64,000 bases of DNA from Orbilia blumenaviensis (Eukaryota; Ascomycota; Orbiliomycetes; Orbiliales; Orbiliaceae): assembly GCA_036872755.1 (NCBI GenBank), contig JAVHNS010000004.1, positions 2,542,001 through 2,606,000 of the forward strand, given 5' to 3'. A program made the position numbers and the translations under genes. Of the stretch, positions 9,171-20,251 are shown one piece after another. The notes under the pieces were generated by a model. It saw only the letters and a program-made list of their open reading frames with translations. It had not been told where the DNA came from and did no database searches. The first letter of the stretch is position 1, and every line of letters starts with the position of its first letter.

Positions 9171-10934
9171 CGTTAGGACGATTCTAGCCAAGTACCTAAG
9201 TACTGACGGGATCAAGTACTTGCTTGGAAGGTCCTTGTAGGATGTAGAGTGAGGGAGGGAAGGAAAAATGAAGCGAAGAAGGGGATACTGAATATGATGC
9301 ATACGAGGTATTCCGGATATATGCATGTTTATTGATATGATTTGCATATAGTTATGTATATTTATATTGGGTTTATATATTAATATTATCTATTGTTTTT
9401 CAGTTTCGTCCGAAGGCAGCGGAGTAGAGGGCTCGCCTCTGCTGCAGGTCGTATAAAAAGAGATGAATGGCGAACGGGGATCATGAATACAAACGAAGTC
9501 CTGCGCATAAAGGCTGGGCTCTAGCGTCTGTGGTCCCGACCCACTAGGAGCAGTGACAGCAGTAGTATAGTAGTGGTAGCCGTGGTGGTAGCCGTAGTAG
9601 TAGTAGGAAGAGGAGGAGTGCGGCCTCGACCTCCCCCTCCCCCTCTTCTCCCTTCTTTTTTGTAGGAAACCAGGACATCGGATTCGGAAGGTCTAGGAAC
9701 ATGGAAACAGGCGGTAACAGCAGCGATACCAGTACCCGTGAAGTCTCGGTTTCCAACTGAACATTGTAGTTGACTCATGACAGACTTTCGAAACGATACC
9801 AATGGAGGAAGGCACACGGGGGCCCTTTGAACGACGTCCAGGACGCAAAACTTCACATGTTGATGAACGGGAAAGAGAGCCGCAGTGGTATTGTCAAAAA
9901 TGATATTCAATGTTTTGTGGAAATTTCTTGCATTCGGTTGATTCTCTGTCTGCTATCAATCTAACAATACAAAACACGACTGTAATACCTAAAGCCTTCA
10001 CCAGCCGTTAGCAAGGTCTGACCCCAAATCCCAATAGACCAAGAGGCCAGTTCATAAACAAGTTATATAATAAGAGGTTGGAAAAAGTTGTATTTATCAG
10101 AAGTCCAGTTCGCTCATATAACCGAAGGAAAGATGTATCCGAACGGTATCTCCGAAGAGATGCAGTCCGTAAATTCCAGCAGTTATCCCGCAAGAGGTGC
10201 CACAAATGTGCTGTCTCATCATATACACACATACATATATAAAGAAAATCGAAAGGCTATAAGGGCGTATCGTATAAGGGCCAAGGGACGGGAGAAGGAG
10301 GAAAAGCCGTGACTTACTATTAGTGTAAACAGGTAACCATAGAGATGAGCCTGCGCTTGCTATAATCATCTACCTTGGTTACCATAAGGAGAACCATCGA
10401 AAATCCCAGGCGACTGACAGTACGGGCGACATGCTGTCGAAAACCTTGTCGCGCGTATTAGATACGTCTGTGGGTGCCTAGGCATTATCAAAGGTAGTCT
10501 GACGAAGTCCGTTGACGTCAACGTTCGCAATGAGAGCCATGTTGCGTGTTGGGGATGTATTGTCATGCCATCGCGATGTAAGTTTTTTGTTGGTTGTTGT
10601 AGACATAAAAGGCTCTGTTGCAAAGTTTTGTTTCCAAGCCGCCAGCCCGCCAAGCAAATCGGCCAAAGATGTCAAAGCCACAGATGAGCCCTAATCAACA
10701 AACCCTTCCGCTTTTAGCCACAACCGACATCCACAAGCCACAACACACTCGCTTCTTCCTCCACACACCCAAAAATTTCTACCTCCAACAGAATTTCGAT
10801 CTCGATTATCTCCATCCGACCAGTTCGACAATTCGACAAACCTCATACCCGCGACACCGACAATCAGTCACTTAGACCCGCCTGCCCTTTCTAACGTCAA
10901 AAACCGACAAATCCTCAAATACCAATAATCAAAA
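9171..10934. other. Intergenic, divergent: membrane protein / RPS13
   Basis: 1.76 kb. It contains AT-rich stretches at 9330-9400, a GTAGTAG/GGAGGA triplet-rich patch at 9555-9650, and the RPS13 promoter and 5' UTR at the right end. Open frames here are not ATG-led or have low-complexity translations. No supported gene. Confidence 0.5.
10511..10522. promoter_or_regulatory. CRE-like palindrome GTTGACGTCAAC
   Basis: Perfect 12 bp palindrome with core TGACGTCA, the classical ATF/CREB bZIP site. It lies 413 bp upstream of the RPS13 start codon. Binding is inferred from the motif only. Confidence 0.35.
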
Positions 10935-11753
10935 ATGGGTCGTCTTCACTCCAAAGGAAAGGGTATCTCTTCGTCCGCGATCCCATACTCGCGCACTGCC
11001 CCAACATGGTTCAAGACCGCTCCCGATCAAATCGTCGACCAGATTTGCAAGCTCGCCCGTAAGGGTGCTACTCCCTCCCAGATCGGTGTTGTCCTCCGTG
11101 ACAGCCACGGTGTTGCCCAGGTTAAGGTTGTTACTGGTAAGAAAATGAAAATTCTGGATTCTATAAAATCGACTTTAGGGACGACGTGTATGCTGACGGA
11201 TTTTGCTTTGATGCGCAGGTAACAAGATTCTCCGAATCTTGAAGTCGAACGGTACATATACTACTACTCCATGAATGAACTTCCCCCATCAGAGAGGATC
11301 TTCAACTTCAGCAAAGCCTTTGTATGGTCTTTAGACTGACAAAGTGATTTTTATCAAATTCAGGCCTCGCCCCAGAAATCCCAGAGGACCTCCACATGCT
11401 TATCAGGAAGGTAAGAATAAGAAAAATCCCATATTCCATCCATACCACTACCCCCCCCCTCCATTTTATTGGAGGCCCCGACATTTAATGTTTGCTAACA
11501 TGACATCTCCAGGCCGTTGCCGTCCGCAAGCATCTCGAGCGTAACCGCAAGGACAAGGACGGAAAGTTCCGTCTCATTCTCATCGAGTCTAGAATCCACC
11601 GTCTCAGCAGGTACTACAAGACCGTCGGTGTTATGCCACCAACATGGAAATAGTATGTCTACCCTCCCATCACCCTCTTCCGAAGCATAGATAATAACAT
11701 GATCTCTTCTCTCTAGCGAATCCGCCACCGCCAGCGCTATGTTGGGCGCTTAA
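10935..11753 (+). CDS. RPS13: 40S ribosomal protein S13 (uS15)
   Basis: Small-subunit protein uS15, which binds 18S rRNA near the platform and the inter-subunit bridge. Five exons: 10935-11136, 11219-11251, 11364-11410, 11513-11652 and 11717-11753. All junctions are GT-AG and frame-preserving, giving 152 aa (family 151). The N-terminus [20 protein letters not shown] is nearly invariant. Also seen are [41 protein letters not shown], then [20 protein letters not shown] and [19 protein letters not shown], ending [11 protein letters not shown]. Four introns is dense for this window but normal for ribosomal protein genes in filamentous fungi. The upstream TC-rich leader (10690-10934) fits a ribosomal-protein promoter. 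Confidence 0.98.
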
Positions 11754-12222
11754 GCGTCTTTTCCATTTCGTGTTCGTCTTTTACTTCGACTGTGTCATAT
11801 ATATTATACACTATCATGGGGATAGTAACGTAACGACCCTTTTTGTCACGGTTCTTACGAATTAATTTTTTTTTTCTCTTATCCATACCTTTCCTGTTCT
11901 TTGGGATCATGGGCGTTAGAGGGGACGTGTGTATCTCTATTAACTATGGCCATAAGGCTATCAATGATGATATCATGAATCCGCTATTTCCGCGTAATAC
12001 CTCTTACGTATCTAAGTAGTTTCGACCAAGGCCGTATATGGCTTCATTTCAATGCAGGATTGTATTGTTCGCCCATCATCCTAGTAATATGGTATTTTTT
12101 TGTTCTTCACGAGCTATAATAAAACAATCGAAGAACAGGGTTGGCAAAAGAAAAAGTTGAACAAAACGTATATTATGTCATCTGGACAACCGCACAGTAA
12201 ACAACAACGGAGCGAGAAAAGT
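11754..12222. other. Convergent intergenic, RPS13 / U2AF65
   Basis: 469 bp of 3' flanks, with a T-rich run at 11865-11880. No gene seen. Confidence 0.5.
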
Positions 12223-14744
12223 TTACCAAGCGCCCACATCGTAGTTCTCTTCGCTAAAGTAACTGACGATGACGGTTCGATCCGCAAACTTCCTTCCAGC
12301 GAGTGATTTGAGTGCCTTCTCTGCAGAATTGTGTTCCTCGAATCGCACGTAGATTTTACCAACACCTGCAGCGGCGCGCTGGTTCCCACTTGGCCGTGGA
12401 ATTTTGATATCAATTATTGGACCGAATTTGGTGCATTCGTCCGTAACATCCTCCAAGATTTCTATCGGAACTGTGTTAGCAGCTATCCTTAATATAGGGG
12501 GGAAGACTATCCAATCATACCTTCGTATTCTTCCTGATCCAGCAGCTCATCTGCGGTAACCATATTTAACAACTGCAAAACCCTTCCACCTTCCATCTCA
12601 GCGCTGGTAGTCGCAGCGATAACGGTCATAGCTGGAATGCCTGCTTCGGCCCCAGCAGACTGTTTAACGCCGATAGACGCCCTCTTCACATTTAACAATT
12701 GTTCATTGATATCGAGTCCGTTGAGGCCTTCAATAGCGATTTCAGCGATACTCGGGTCAAGGTATTCACAAAATGCGACACCCTTCGATTCGTCCATTTC
12801 TCTATCCTTGACAAGGAAGAACGACTTGAGAGGTCCGAATGTTTGAAGAAGTTCCATGACTTGTTGGTCTGCGAGATGGGTGGGAATGTTGGAGACACAA
12901 ATCTTGTTGATTGAATCCGGGACATTAGGGGAGATATCGCCATTATGGGATTCGTTGCTTTCGGAGTATTGTGGAATGATGTAGTCCTTTGGACGAGAGA
13001 GTCTGATTTTGACTTCTGTGTCGTCAAATTCCATGCCGTCGAAGGCAAGGCAGAGAGTTGCATAGGCGGTAGATCGGAACTCGAGCATTGCCATGGTGCC
13101 AGTTGGGTTGAGATAGACGGTGGTAAGAGGTTCGCTTTCGCTGTCGACGGCATTGAGAGATTTGAGGAAGTTGGAGAGGAATGAGTAGATGTTTTCCTCG
13201 GTGCACATCGGTGGGAGATTCTGACAAAGAAGACGCTTGGCTTGACGGGAATTGGATGGCTTGAGGGCTGTAGGCTGAGGAGTGCTACCTTCTTTCGGTG
13301 GGTGGTTGACAAAAGCCGCCATACGGGATGGATCGAGAGCTGTTTGGCGGGGGGCACCGGGGAGAGGGAACATGCCAGACAACTTGGCCTGCTCCGCAGT
13401 CACGCTCTCGTAACCAGGAGGTTTGATATCCCACATAGTCAAACGTCGTTTGCGTTCATTGATTGGGATAATATCCGTCAAATCGGGCGTAGGTTCTTTA
13501 ACTTTAGGAGGACTTGGGCTTCGGCGTGGCTGACGCGCATCGTCCATGCCGCCCATGTTGACATCCTCCCTCCGCTCCCTCCGGTCTCCTCGGCCACCTT
13601 CCCTATCCCTGCCACCTCGTCGTCTATCGTCATCACGGCGGTCTCTGTCCCGTCTATCGCGACCAATCTCTCTTTCACCCCTGGCATGCTCTCGTTCCCT
13701 TTCTCGGTCACGGAGATCTCGGCTGCTGTAGTAGTCGTCGCCGCCAGCTAGAGCAGCAGCAGGAGGGGCACCGCCTCGAGCACCTCTACCCCCTTCCCTA
13801 GAAGCGTAAGGCGAGCGAGAACGCCTCCTGTCGCCGCGATGTTCTCGATCTCCTCGGTCTCCCCGTTCTCTTCTATCTCCGCGGTCGCCTCGTTCACCAC
13901 GTTCTCGGCCTTCGCCTCTCTCGCCATGCCGGGAGGACTAAAATTGGAGTGCGTTAGCAGAGTTCTCGGCGTCTTATAGAAATAAGTTTACCCGACTCAC
14001 GTGGTACTCCGATCCATCTCCATGTCTATCCCCTCGTTCGCGGTCTCTTTCGCGGTGTGAGTCGCGGTCTCGATCTCTGCGAGAAGATGAGTAGCCGTGG
14101 CGTGAATCTAAATAGAATGGAACCGAGGGACGGTGAGGTAAGTATTTGGACTTGCTTGATTGCACGGAGGCAAATTGTTAGTAGGTTAGTGGTGGTGATG
14201 CAGTGTTTTGCATTCTCTTCCCGCCCCGTCGTCTTTTAGTATCGGCCTTCTTTATTTTTCTGCTCACTTCCTTTACCCTCCGACTGAATCCCTGCTCCTG
14301 ACTCTAGTACCTCGAAGACCCATTTTGTGTAAACGCTACCGGCACGCAAGACCACCAAACCGCACAGAGGGTGTAGATTCCAGAATAGGAGCTGAAGAAT
14401 ATGGATACCAAACTCCACGGCGACTGTGAAAGTGCAAGGGTCGCGACGAATGGGTAGTAGTAGTAGCCATAGTAAAAGTCCGCTTCGGGGAATCCTAGCC
14501 AGCGAGTGATAGAATGCGATGCCAAAAACTCTTCAGGGCAGGTATGTGTGTCTGTGTGTGTGTGTATGCAGCATCATCATGATGATAGATGGAGTAGTAT
14601 CTAAGGAGGAAGAGTATCTTTGCTTGCTTGGATGTCTTTACAAATCAGACGCCAAAAGGAAGGATAAAAGACGGACCCTCCGTCCCATCGGGAAGAAGAA
14701 CGGGGCACCAAGTGCTTACCTCGATAACTATCGTTGCCGTTCAT
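12223..14744 (-). CDS. Splicing factor U2AF large subunit (U2AF65)
   Basis: Binds the polypyrimidine tract and recruits U2 snRNP. Four exons: 14744-14720 (25 nt, MNGNDSYR), 14107-14001, 13937-12521 and 12461-12223; 595 aa. Residues 1-165 are an RS/RD/RE-rich domain. The ULM/linker RRLTMWDIKPPGYESVTAEQ is at about 208. RRM1 starts near 275 (AKRLLCQNLPP), RRM2 near 387 (NKICVSNIPTHLADQQVMEL). The C-terminal UHM starts near 490 and ends with the diagnostic FADRTVIVSYFSEENYDVGAW. The first intron is 612 nt, far longer than others here, and the first exon is tiny, so start-codon exon prediction by software is likely to fail. It diverges from VTA1. I infer no unusual function. Confidence 0.95.
14543..14568 (+). 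repeat. TG-rich dinucleotide tract
   Basis: Interrupted (TG)n tract inside the long first intron of the U2AF65 gene, followed by CATCATCATGATGAT. Read on the minus strand it is a CA tract. Confidence 0.8.
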
Positions 14745-15340
14745 CTTGATAACTATTGCAGGTATCCGGACCGAATCGACGCGTGATTCAAGCAAGACTT
14801 TTTACAAGCCTTCAAGGAGAGTTAAGCAGGTAGGGCGGCGGCTTTGGAATTAAAACTCGAGGCGGTATTTCGGTTGTAAGATCGTAGGAAGGATGGGGTG
14901 GTCCAGAGAATCTGGTGATGTTGGAACAATGTGGTGTTTTGATGGAGTAAAGGAAGGCGAGTGAGGTCGGCGCCGAATGTAGTTGGCAATTTCGCGAAAG
15001 AAATTGAAAGGCGGTGTACTGCACCAGCCACAAAATCAAAAACCACACCAGCCACACAGATGCCGAGCAGCGACTAAAACTTGGCTGGGCGAAGCTAAGC
15101 TCGAGCCCCACGTTTGCGTGACATCCTTCTCATTCGATAGGTACCTGCTACCAGTTAACGTTGCGTGCTGCCCCAGGTGTACGTACCTCGGTATATACTA
15201 CACCACATCGCATCACCATTTTATACAACGAAGACGGATTTACTTTCTATAGCACCTGCCCACACCGACCTTGAAGGAGACATCTTACTTGCGATTAACC
15301 CGATTTGCAGTGCATCCAGCACAGCTGTGCAGAGTGCGAC
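14745..15340. promoter_or_regulatory. Divergent promoter region, U2AF65 / VTA1
   Basis: 596 bp between divergent starts, expected to contain both promoters. Minus-strand open frames at 14812-15111 lack conserved content. No specific element called. Confidence 0.45.
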
Positions 15341-16880
15341 ATGGCGACCCCGGAAATGCCCCCCTCCATGAAGGGATTCGCACCGTTCGTTACAAAAGCC
15401 AAGCAGATGGAGAAAGCCGATCCTGTTATATCCTACTACTGCTACGTCTACATCGTTCAGCAGGCGCTGGCGAAGGGACTTACTAAGGGTGCAGAAGGCG
15501 CATATACAGGTCACATCATGGACATTCTCGAACAGGTCCGTGTATCTCAAGCCGGCGCAAACAATGTCTAGGAGTGAAATCTCGCTGAAACAGCTATGCA
15601 AGTAGCGCAAAGTGGAATTAGCTGATAACGAAGCTGTCGGGGACGACTTGGTTGGGAAAGTCTACGTGGAGCAGTTTGGGAATAAGATATTTAGCAATGC
15701 TGAGAATACACAGAATGCACGAAGATGCACGAAGTAGGCCCTTCTATCTACATTGCCTTATGACCCATTCCGGCAGTTCTCGCATACTGACTTGTTTGTT
15801 AGGCTGACTGCTGAAACCTTTATGGCAGCATCTGTGTTCCTGGAAATTCTTCGAGTCTTTGGAGACCTTGACCCGGAAATCTCAAAGAAGATTACTTTCG
15901 CTAAATATAGCGCTGCTCGCATACTAAGGGCCTTGAAAGCCAACGAGGACCCAAATCCACCGGTGGAGGAAATACCAGAAGATGAAATACCGCCAGTATT
16001 TACAGATACAGCTCCACCGAAACCTCATGAGGTGTCGCCGGTGTCGCCGGTCTCCCCACACCCACAACCTGCAACAGTAGAGGATGCGGTAGATGAGGCG
16101 GAAAGCTTGGAACGATCTATGGCCAGAATATCAACGGCTGACCAGTCTCTCCACCCGAGCCGGATGATGACGCCAAATAATGCACCTGGCTTCCCGTCGC
16201 CACCGGAGAACCATCTGATGTCAAATTTCTCTGGCAGAACCGAAACCATGTCCACTGCCGAAACTTTCCCATCCCCGTCACAGCCTCCACCTACGGGTTA
16301 TTTCCCTCCACAGCCATACCCCTCTCACGAAACATCCGTTGCATCATCCAATCTAGACCTGCCATCAGCCCCTTCTGTATTTCCTTCTGCGCCACCGTCT
16401 CTACCCACTGCTCCCCAAAACCTCCCTTCTGCCCCTATACTACCTCCAAAAGCACCCCCCGCGGCTCCAGACAATTTCTATTCAGGAGCCCCGGGTACAG
16501 GTGTTAGCGTCGGCCTCCCTTCACAATCAGAACCAGGCGTACCACCCTCTGGGCCTCATTGGCTTGGTCAAGTCTCCCCTCCTCCAGTCCAGGCACCAAT
16601 GAACCCCCAAGCCCCAACTACAAGCCAAACTTACTACTATTCTACCCCCCCTGCAACAAATCCTCATATTCCGCCTCCTCAACAACAGCCATATCTACAA
16701 CAACAGGCATACCAGAGGCCGCAGCCGCGTGTTCAGCTTGTAGATCCTGACGAGAACCCTGCTGCTATAAAAGAAGCACACAAATGTATCCGATGGGCCG
16801 ATTCAGCTCTGAATTTCGATGATGTTCCAACTGCAGTGGCACAATTGAGGTTAGCCTTGAAGGCTCTGGGAGCGGAGTAG
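15341..16880 (+). CDS. VTA1: ESCRT regulator Vta1 (LIP5)
   Basis: Activates the AAA ATPase Vps4 in multivesicular body sorting. Exons 15341-15535, 15606-15733 and 15803-16880 give 466 aa. The N-terminal MIT-like helical domain (1-150) shows MKGFAPFVTKAKQMEKADPV, SYYCYVYIVQQALAKG, then LTAETFMAASVFLEILRVFG and KYSAARILRALKANEDPNPP. The middle (155-400) is a long Pro/Ser-rich linker. The C-terminal helices (about 425-466, AHKCIRWADSALNFDDVPTA, QLRLALKALG) match the Vta1 dimerisation/Vps4-binding domain. Introns are GTCCGT...TAG and GTAGGC...TAG with preserved frame. The ATG at 15341 is followed directly by the conserved domain, so the start is secure. Confidence 0.94.
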
Positions 16881-17947
16881 CTCAAAACCCCATCAAAGCC
16901 GTTAAGTTTGGCATAATAGTCTTTGCATTTGAGCGATATCGTTAATAATCATTCACGCATGTTGGTATTTTTAACATACAAAATCCTTGGTGTTAGCCAC
17001 TGGCTGTCTCGTGCCTAGGTCCCGACTTTGAATAAATGATGCTGGGATAACCACCGATACAATAGAATCACAACACTGGTCATCATATATTAATATAGAT
17101 GAAGTATAGTAATATTCAGATTGGTTCAGTGGTAAAATATGGATCGTACGCCTCCAACCTTGGAGCTACCACCGAGCCCGGCACAGTGCAGTACCTTACT
17201 TTAACTTTATCCCCAATTTATTCTCGATCATAGAACTAGGTTCATCAAACGACTAGTATTAATTCCTGGGCGTCTCCCCCAAATGGATTATGATTTACCA
17301 GGTACTATCAGTTACCTAGGTCGAGTATTATCTGGCCAACTCTGAGGATCACTTCGTAAGCTTTCTACCAGATCAAGGTTTTTTCTTTGAAGCTATTCGT
17401 TGAACTATGCATGACAATCGAATCTAAATAATACACATATAAATGTTAAATGCCATTAGCGCCCTATAGCATTAATGCATTGGGCCCAGACAGTCCAGAT
17501 GTATAGAAGGCTACATGTATACACCGTGCCCGCGCACTAATATCAATCATAATATCAACATCAAGCAGGCAATTAATATTTTGAGATTTTCGCGTCAATT
17601 CACTGTACTTGATCAAAAATATGTGGCTACGCTAGTCTTGTACAATTGCGCACAAGGCTAAGGCCGCGCTATCTAGCCCGGTACTTGCCTAAGTACCTAG
17701 GGTTCGCCAGACGAGGTAGGTTCTTACATTACCTAGTTACTATAGTACAGTATAATAATTATTGGTAATTGCTTTGATGAATTAGGTTCATCTCAATGTT
17801 ACACAGGTCTTACTAGCTACTAAATTCGTTAAGTCAACGCAATCCACAAGAACTGATCAGTGCAGCGCAGCAGCACTACAGAGTCCATGAGTCCAACGTC
17901 CATTCGTTAACATACAAAACCGATAACCAAGTACCCGGGTATGTACT

Positions 17948-17957
17948 TACCTAGGTA
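17948..17957. repeat. TACCTAGGTA palindrome, copy 1
   Basis: Perfect 10 bp palindrome in intergenic DNA. One of five exact copies in the window. Confidence 0.9.
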
Positions 17958-19408
17958 TGTAGCACACAAGTCCATCCAGCAATCTGAAATTCTTAGGGCA
18001 TGTTGAAATCAAATTGACCATGAACCCCAGTTTTATGCACATCCACCTACTAGTCTCGATCAGTCCAAGACCCCAGTCGGCCACATGTTTTCCGCCTGCC
18101 ATAGATTTGAAGCTACGTAATGCCCCGTTAGCCTACGAATATATCAATATACATTGACAATGCAGACCTAGGTGCTATATACCTTGATACCTGGCGGCTG
18201 GCCTGGTTAAACTTTAAAAATCGCCACACTACGGCGTTCTCCGGAACTCTTATTTATGCATTAATACTGCTGATATGAACAAGCCTTTGAGGTTGACTTT
18301 GGGATAATTAGCCCTGCTTATTAGCCAGCGGCGACAGTATGCAGGGCTTTCTATGATGCTGGTGATCGCTTTCAACGGCCGGTTGACGGATTTAACTCTT
18401 ATATAACTATGAATCTAGCTGAAGTTCCCTGGCCGCTAGGATTTTGCCTTTAATAATGAAACCGCACGCGTATACAAACATGCTAGAACTAGGCAGGGCT
18501 TGAACGTTGGTATTTGTGATCCGTGCCACTTTAATCGGGCCGCTGCAGGAGATCAATGGTTGATTTTGCAACAAGGGGAAACAGTTATACGTTCTTTCAG
18601 GGTTCTATTTTCCATGAATGCCGTCTCCCGAATCCGGACCCATATGTCCTTAACTGAGCTGGCTTTGTCATGTTATCAAAATTATTACTTCAACCCAAAA
18701 TTGTTTCATCTAACAGCCCTTGGGGGCTAGTTGTATTGATATTTTACGGGTCGCACGTGCATCCGTATATGTTCCCGGCCGGTCCCGAGAATACTGGATA
18801 GCTTCACAAACCAGTATCATTATAGCCGGCCTCTGGGATACACCCGGATATATACACGACACTTGAGACACGGGTGTTATGAGCTGCGGGTACTAGGTAT
18901 CACATGTATATACATAAATACTTCCCTCCTTACTGTTATATGTTCTATCGCGAGACTGCATGCATTACCGTATTACACAGCGGGCCCGGGGAATCCCGTA
19001 TTCTCGGAACTGTACTAATCCTCGAAACCCGTAAACATTGTGGCATTGTAATATATGCCAGTAATTAGTCGGTAACGTGATACTGTGGCTAAGCAGGCTT
19101 AGTCTAACATGCACAGTTAACAGGAACACACCACAAACATGTTAACAAAGAATCGATGAATGAATAGCTTATGATGTTATCAAACACAAAGCAGGTGTGT
19201 TTTGGGCACTGAATGGTATCTCTACAGCTCCTTAATAGGGGTATCTTGTAAGCTTGGTCCGACGCTCCTGTGGTCGCCCGAAAACCAGGTACCGTTTATC
19301 TTTGTCTTTAGTCTCGCATTAATATAATCCGTGGATTACCTAATGTTATGTAGTGTCGCTGTTCCCGTATCATGCATACACATCTGCCACACATATAGGT
19401 ATTTAAGT

Positions 19409-19427
19409 AAAAAAAAAAAAAAAAAAA
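19409..19427 (+). repeat. Poly(A)19 tract
   Basis: Nineteen consecutive A in the gene-free stretch. It could be a retroposition tail scar, but no upstream element or target duplication is recognised. Confidence 0.9.
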
Positions 19428-19638
19428 GTTCCAGTTGGAAGCATGTTGAGCTGCTCCAACGATATCTCGATAAGTGACAAAGGCAATCTTAATTTGTTTT
19501 GAATGGAGAGCATACTATGACAGAATCTGTGAGATATTCTGGCATACTTTCTCAAATTATGATGCCCTTTAATTAGTTAAATGGCTGTAGGAAAACAATT
19601 GGGCATACTATTATAAGTACTGTATCTTTTGTCGGCAT

Positions 19639-19658
19639 GTAGGTAGGTAGGTAGGTAG
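19639..19658 (+). repeat. (GTAG)5 microsatellite
   Basis: Five perfect tandem copies of GTAG. Confidence 0.9.
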
Positions 19659-19930
19659 CTATAAAGCTTTAAAAATACAGTTTGCAATTTTTGCATCTTC
19701 CAGACCTTCAAAAACCACTTATCGGAATTATCGCAAGAGATCGAATATAGCAGCATATATTATACGTATCAGGGTTCACGAAATAGCAGAAAACAAAACC
19801 GAATAAGCGTCTAGTTCTTCTTTCTAAGCAATTGCAGGTAGCATTGCCTGTCTTCATTTCCCCTTATACGTACATATAAATATACTGTAGTTACGACGTA
19901 TTGCACAGACACCGTCTAGTGTTAGCTAGC

Positions 19931-19940
19931 TACCTAGGTA
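19931..19940. repeat. TACCTAGGTA palindrome, copy 2
   Basis: Perfect 10 bp palindrome, 312 bp upstream of the start of the large basic protein gene. Confidence 0.9.
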
Positions 19941-20251
19941 GTTATAAGCGCAGCTTGGGCCGGCCCCAGTACAAACGTCGTAACTACAGGACCAAGCAAG
20001 GTAAATATAATACAACATATCCAACACACTTTCAGGCGATCAGCGTCATGAAGCATGCTTGCAGATACATTGCATTGACCATATGATAGCGTCAATATAT
20101 ATGTGAAGGGCACGTGCTGGGCGAATGTATTCCGGTTGAACGCTCTGGTTAATGTTTCGTACGTTCTCGCGGACTTGTGCTGCAGATAGCTCGTTTGATA
20201 GGACCTTAATTAAGACTCTCTACCTGAAAAATCGATCAGAACTTAGACGGC

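Larger units (their letters stand above)
16881..20251. other. 3.4 kb gene-free, AT-rich stretch
   Basis: No open frame with an ATG and recognisable content on either strand. It contains a 19-nt poly(A), a (GTAG) tract, two perfect TACCTAGGTA palindromes plus several CCTAGG variants, and a tRNA-Gly-like fragment that does not fold. It may be decayed repeat sequence. I see no element ends. Confidence 0.5.

Noticed and set aside
9521..9910. 129-codon minus-strand frame
   Set aside because: Low-complexity triplet repeat translation (Thr/Ala, Leu) with no domain or intron context.
10618..10875. 85-codon plus-strand frame upstream of RPS13
   Set aside because: It lies in the TC-rich RPS13 leader region and has no conserved content.
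17120..17190. tRNA-Gly-like string (GGTTCAGTGGTAAAAT ... CGCCTCCAACC)
   Set aside because: The D-arm resembles tRNA-Gly, but no T-arm with GGTTCGAxxCC and no acceptor stem pairing could be found.
18500..18730. 76-codon frame in the gene-free stretch
   Set aside because: TTG start and no recognisable content.
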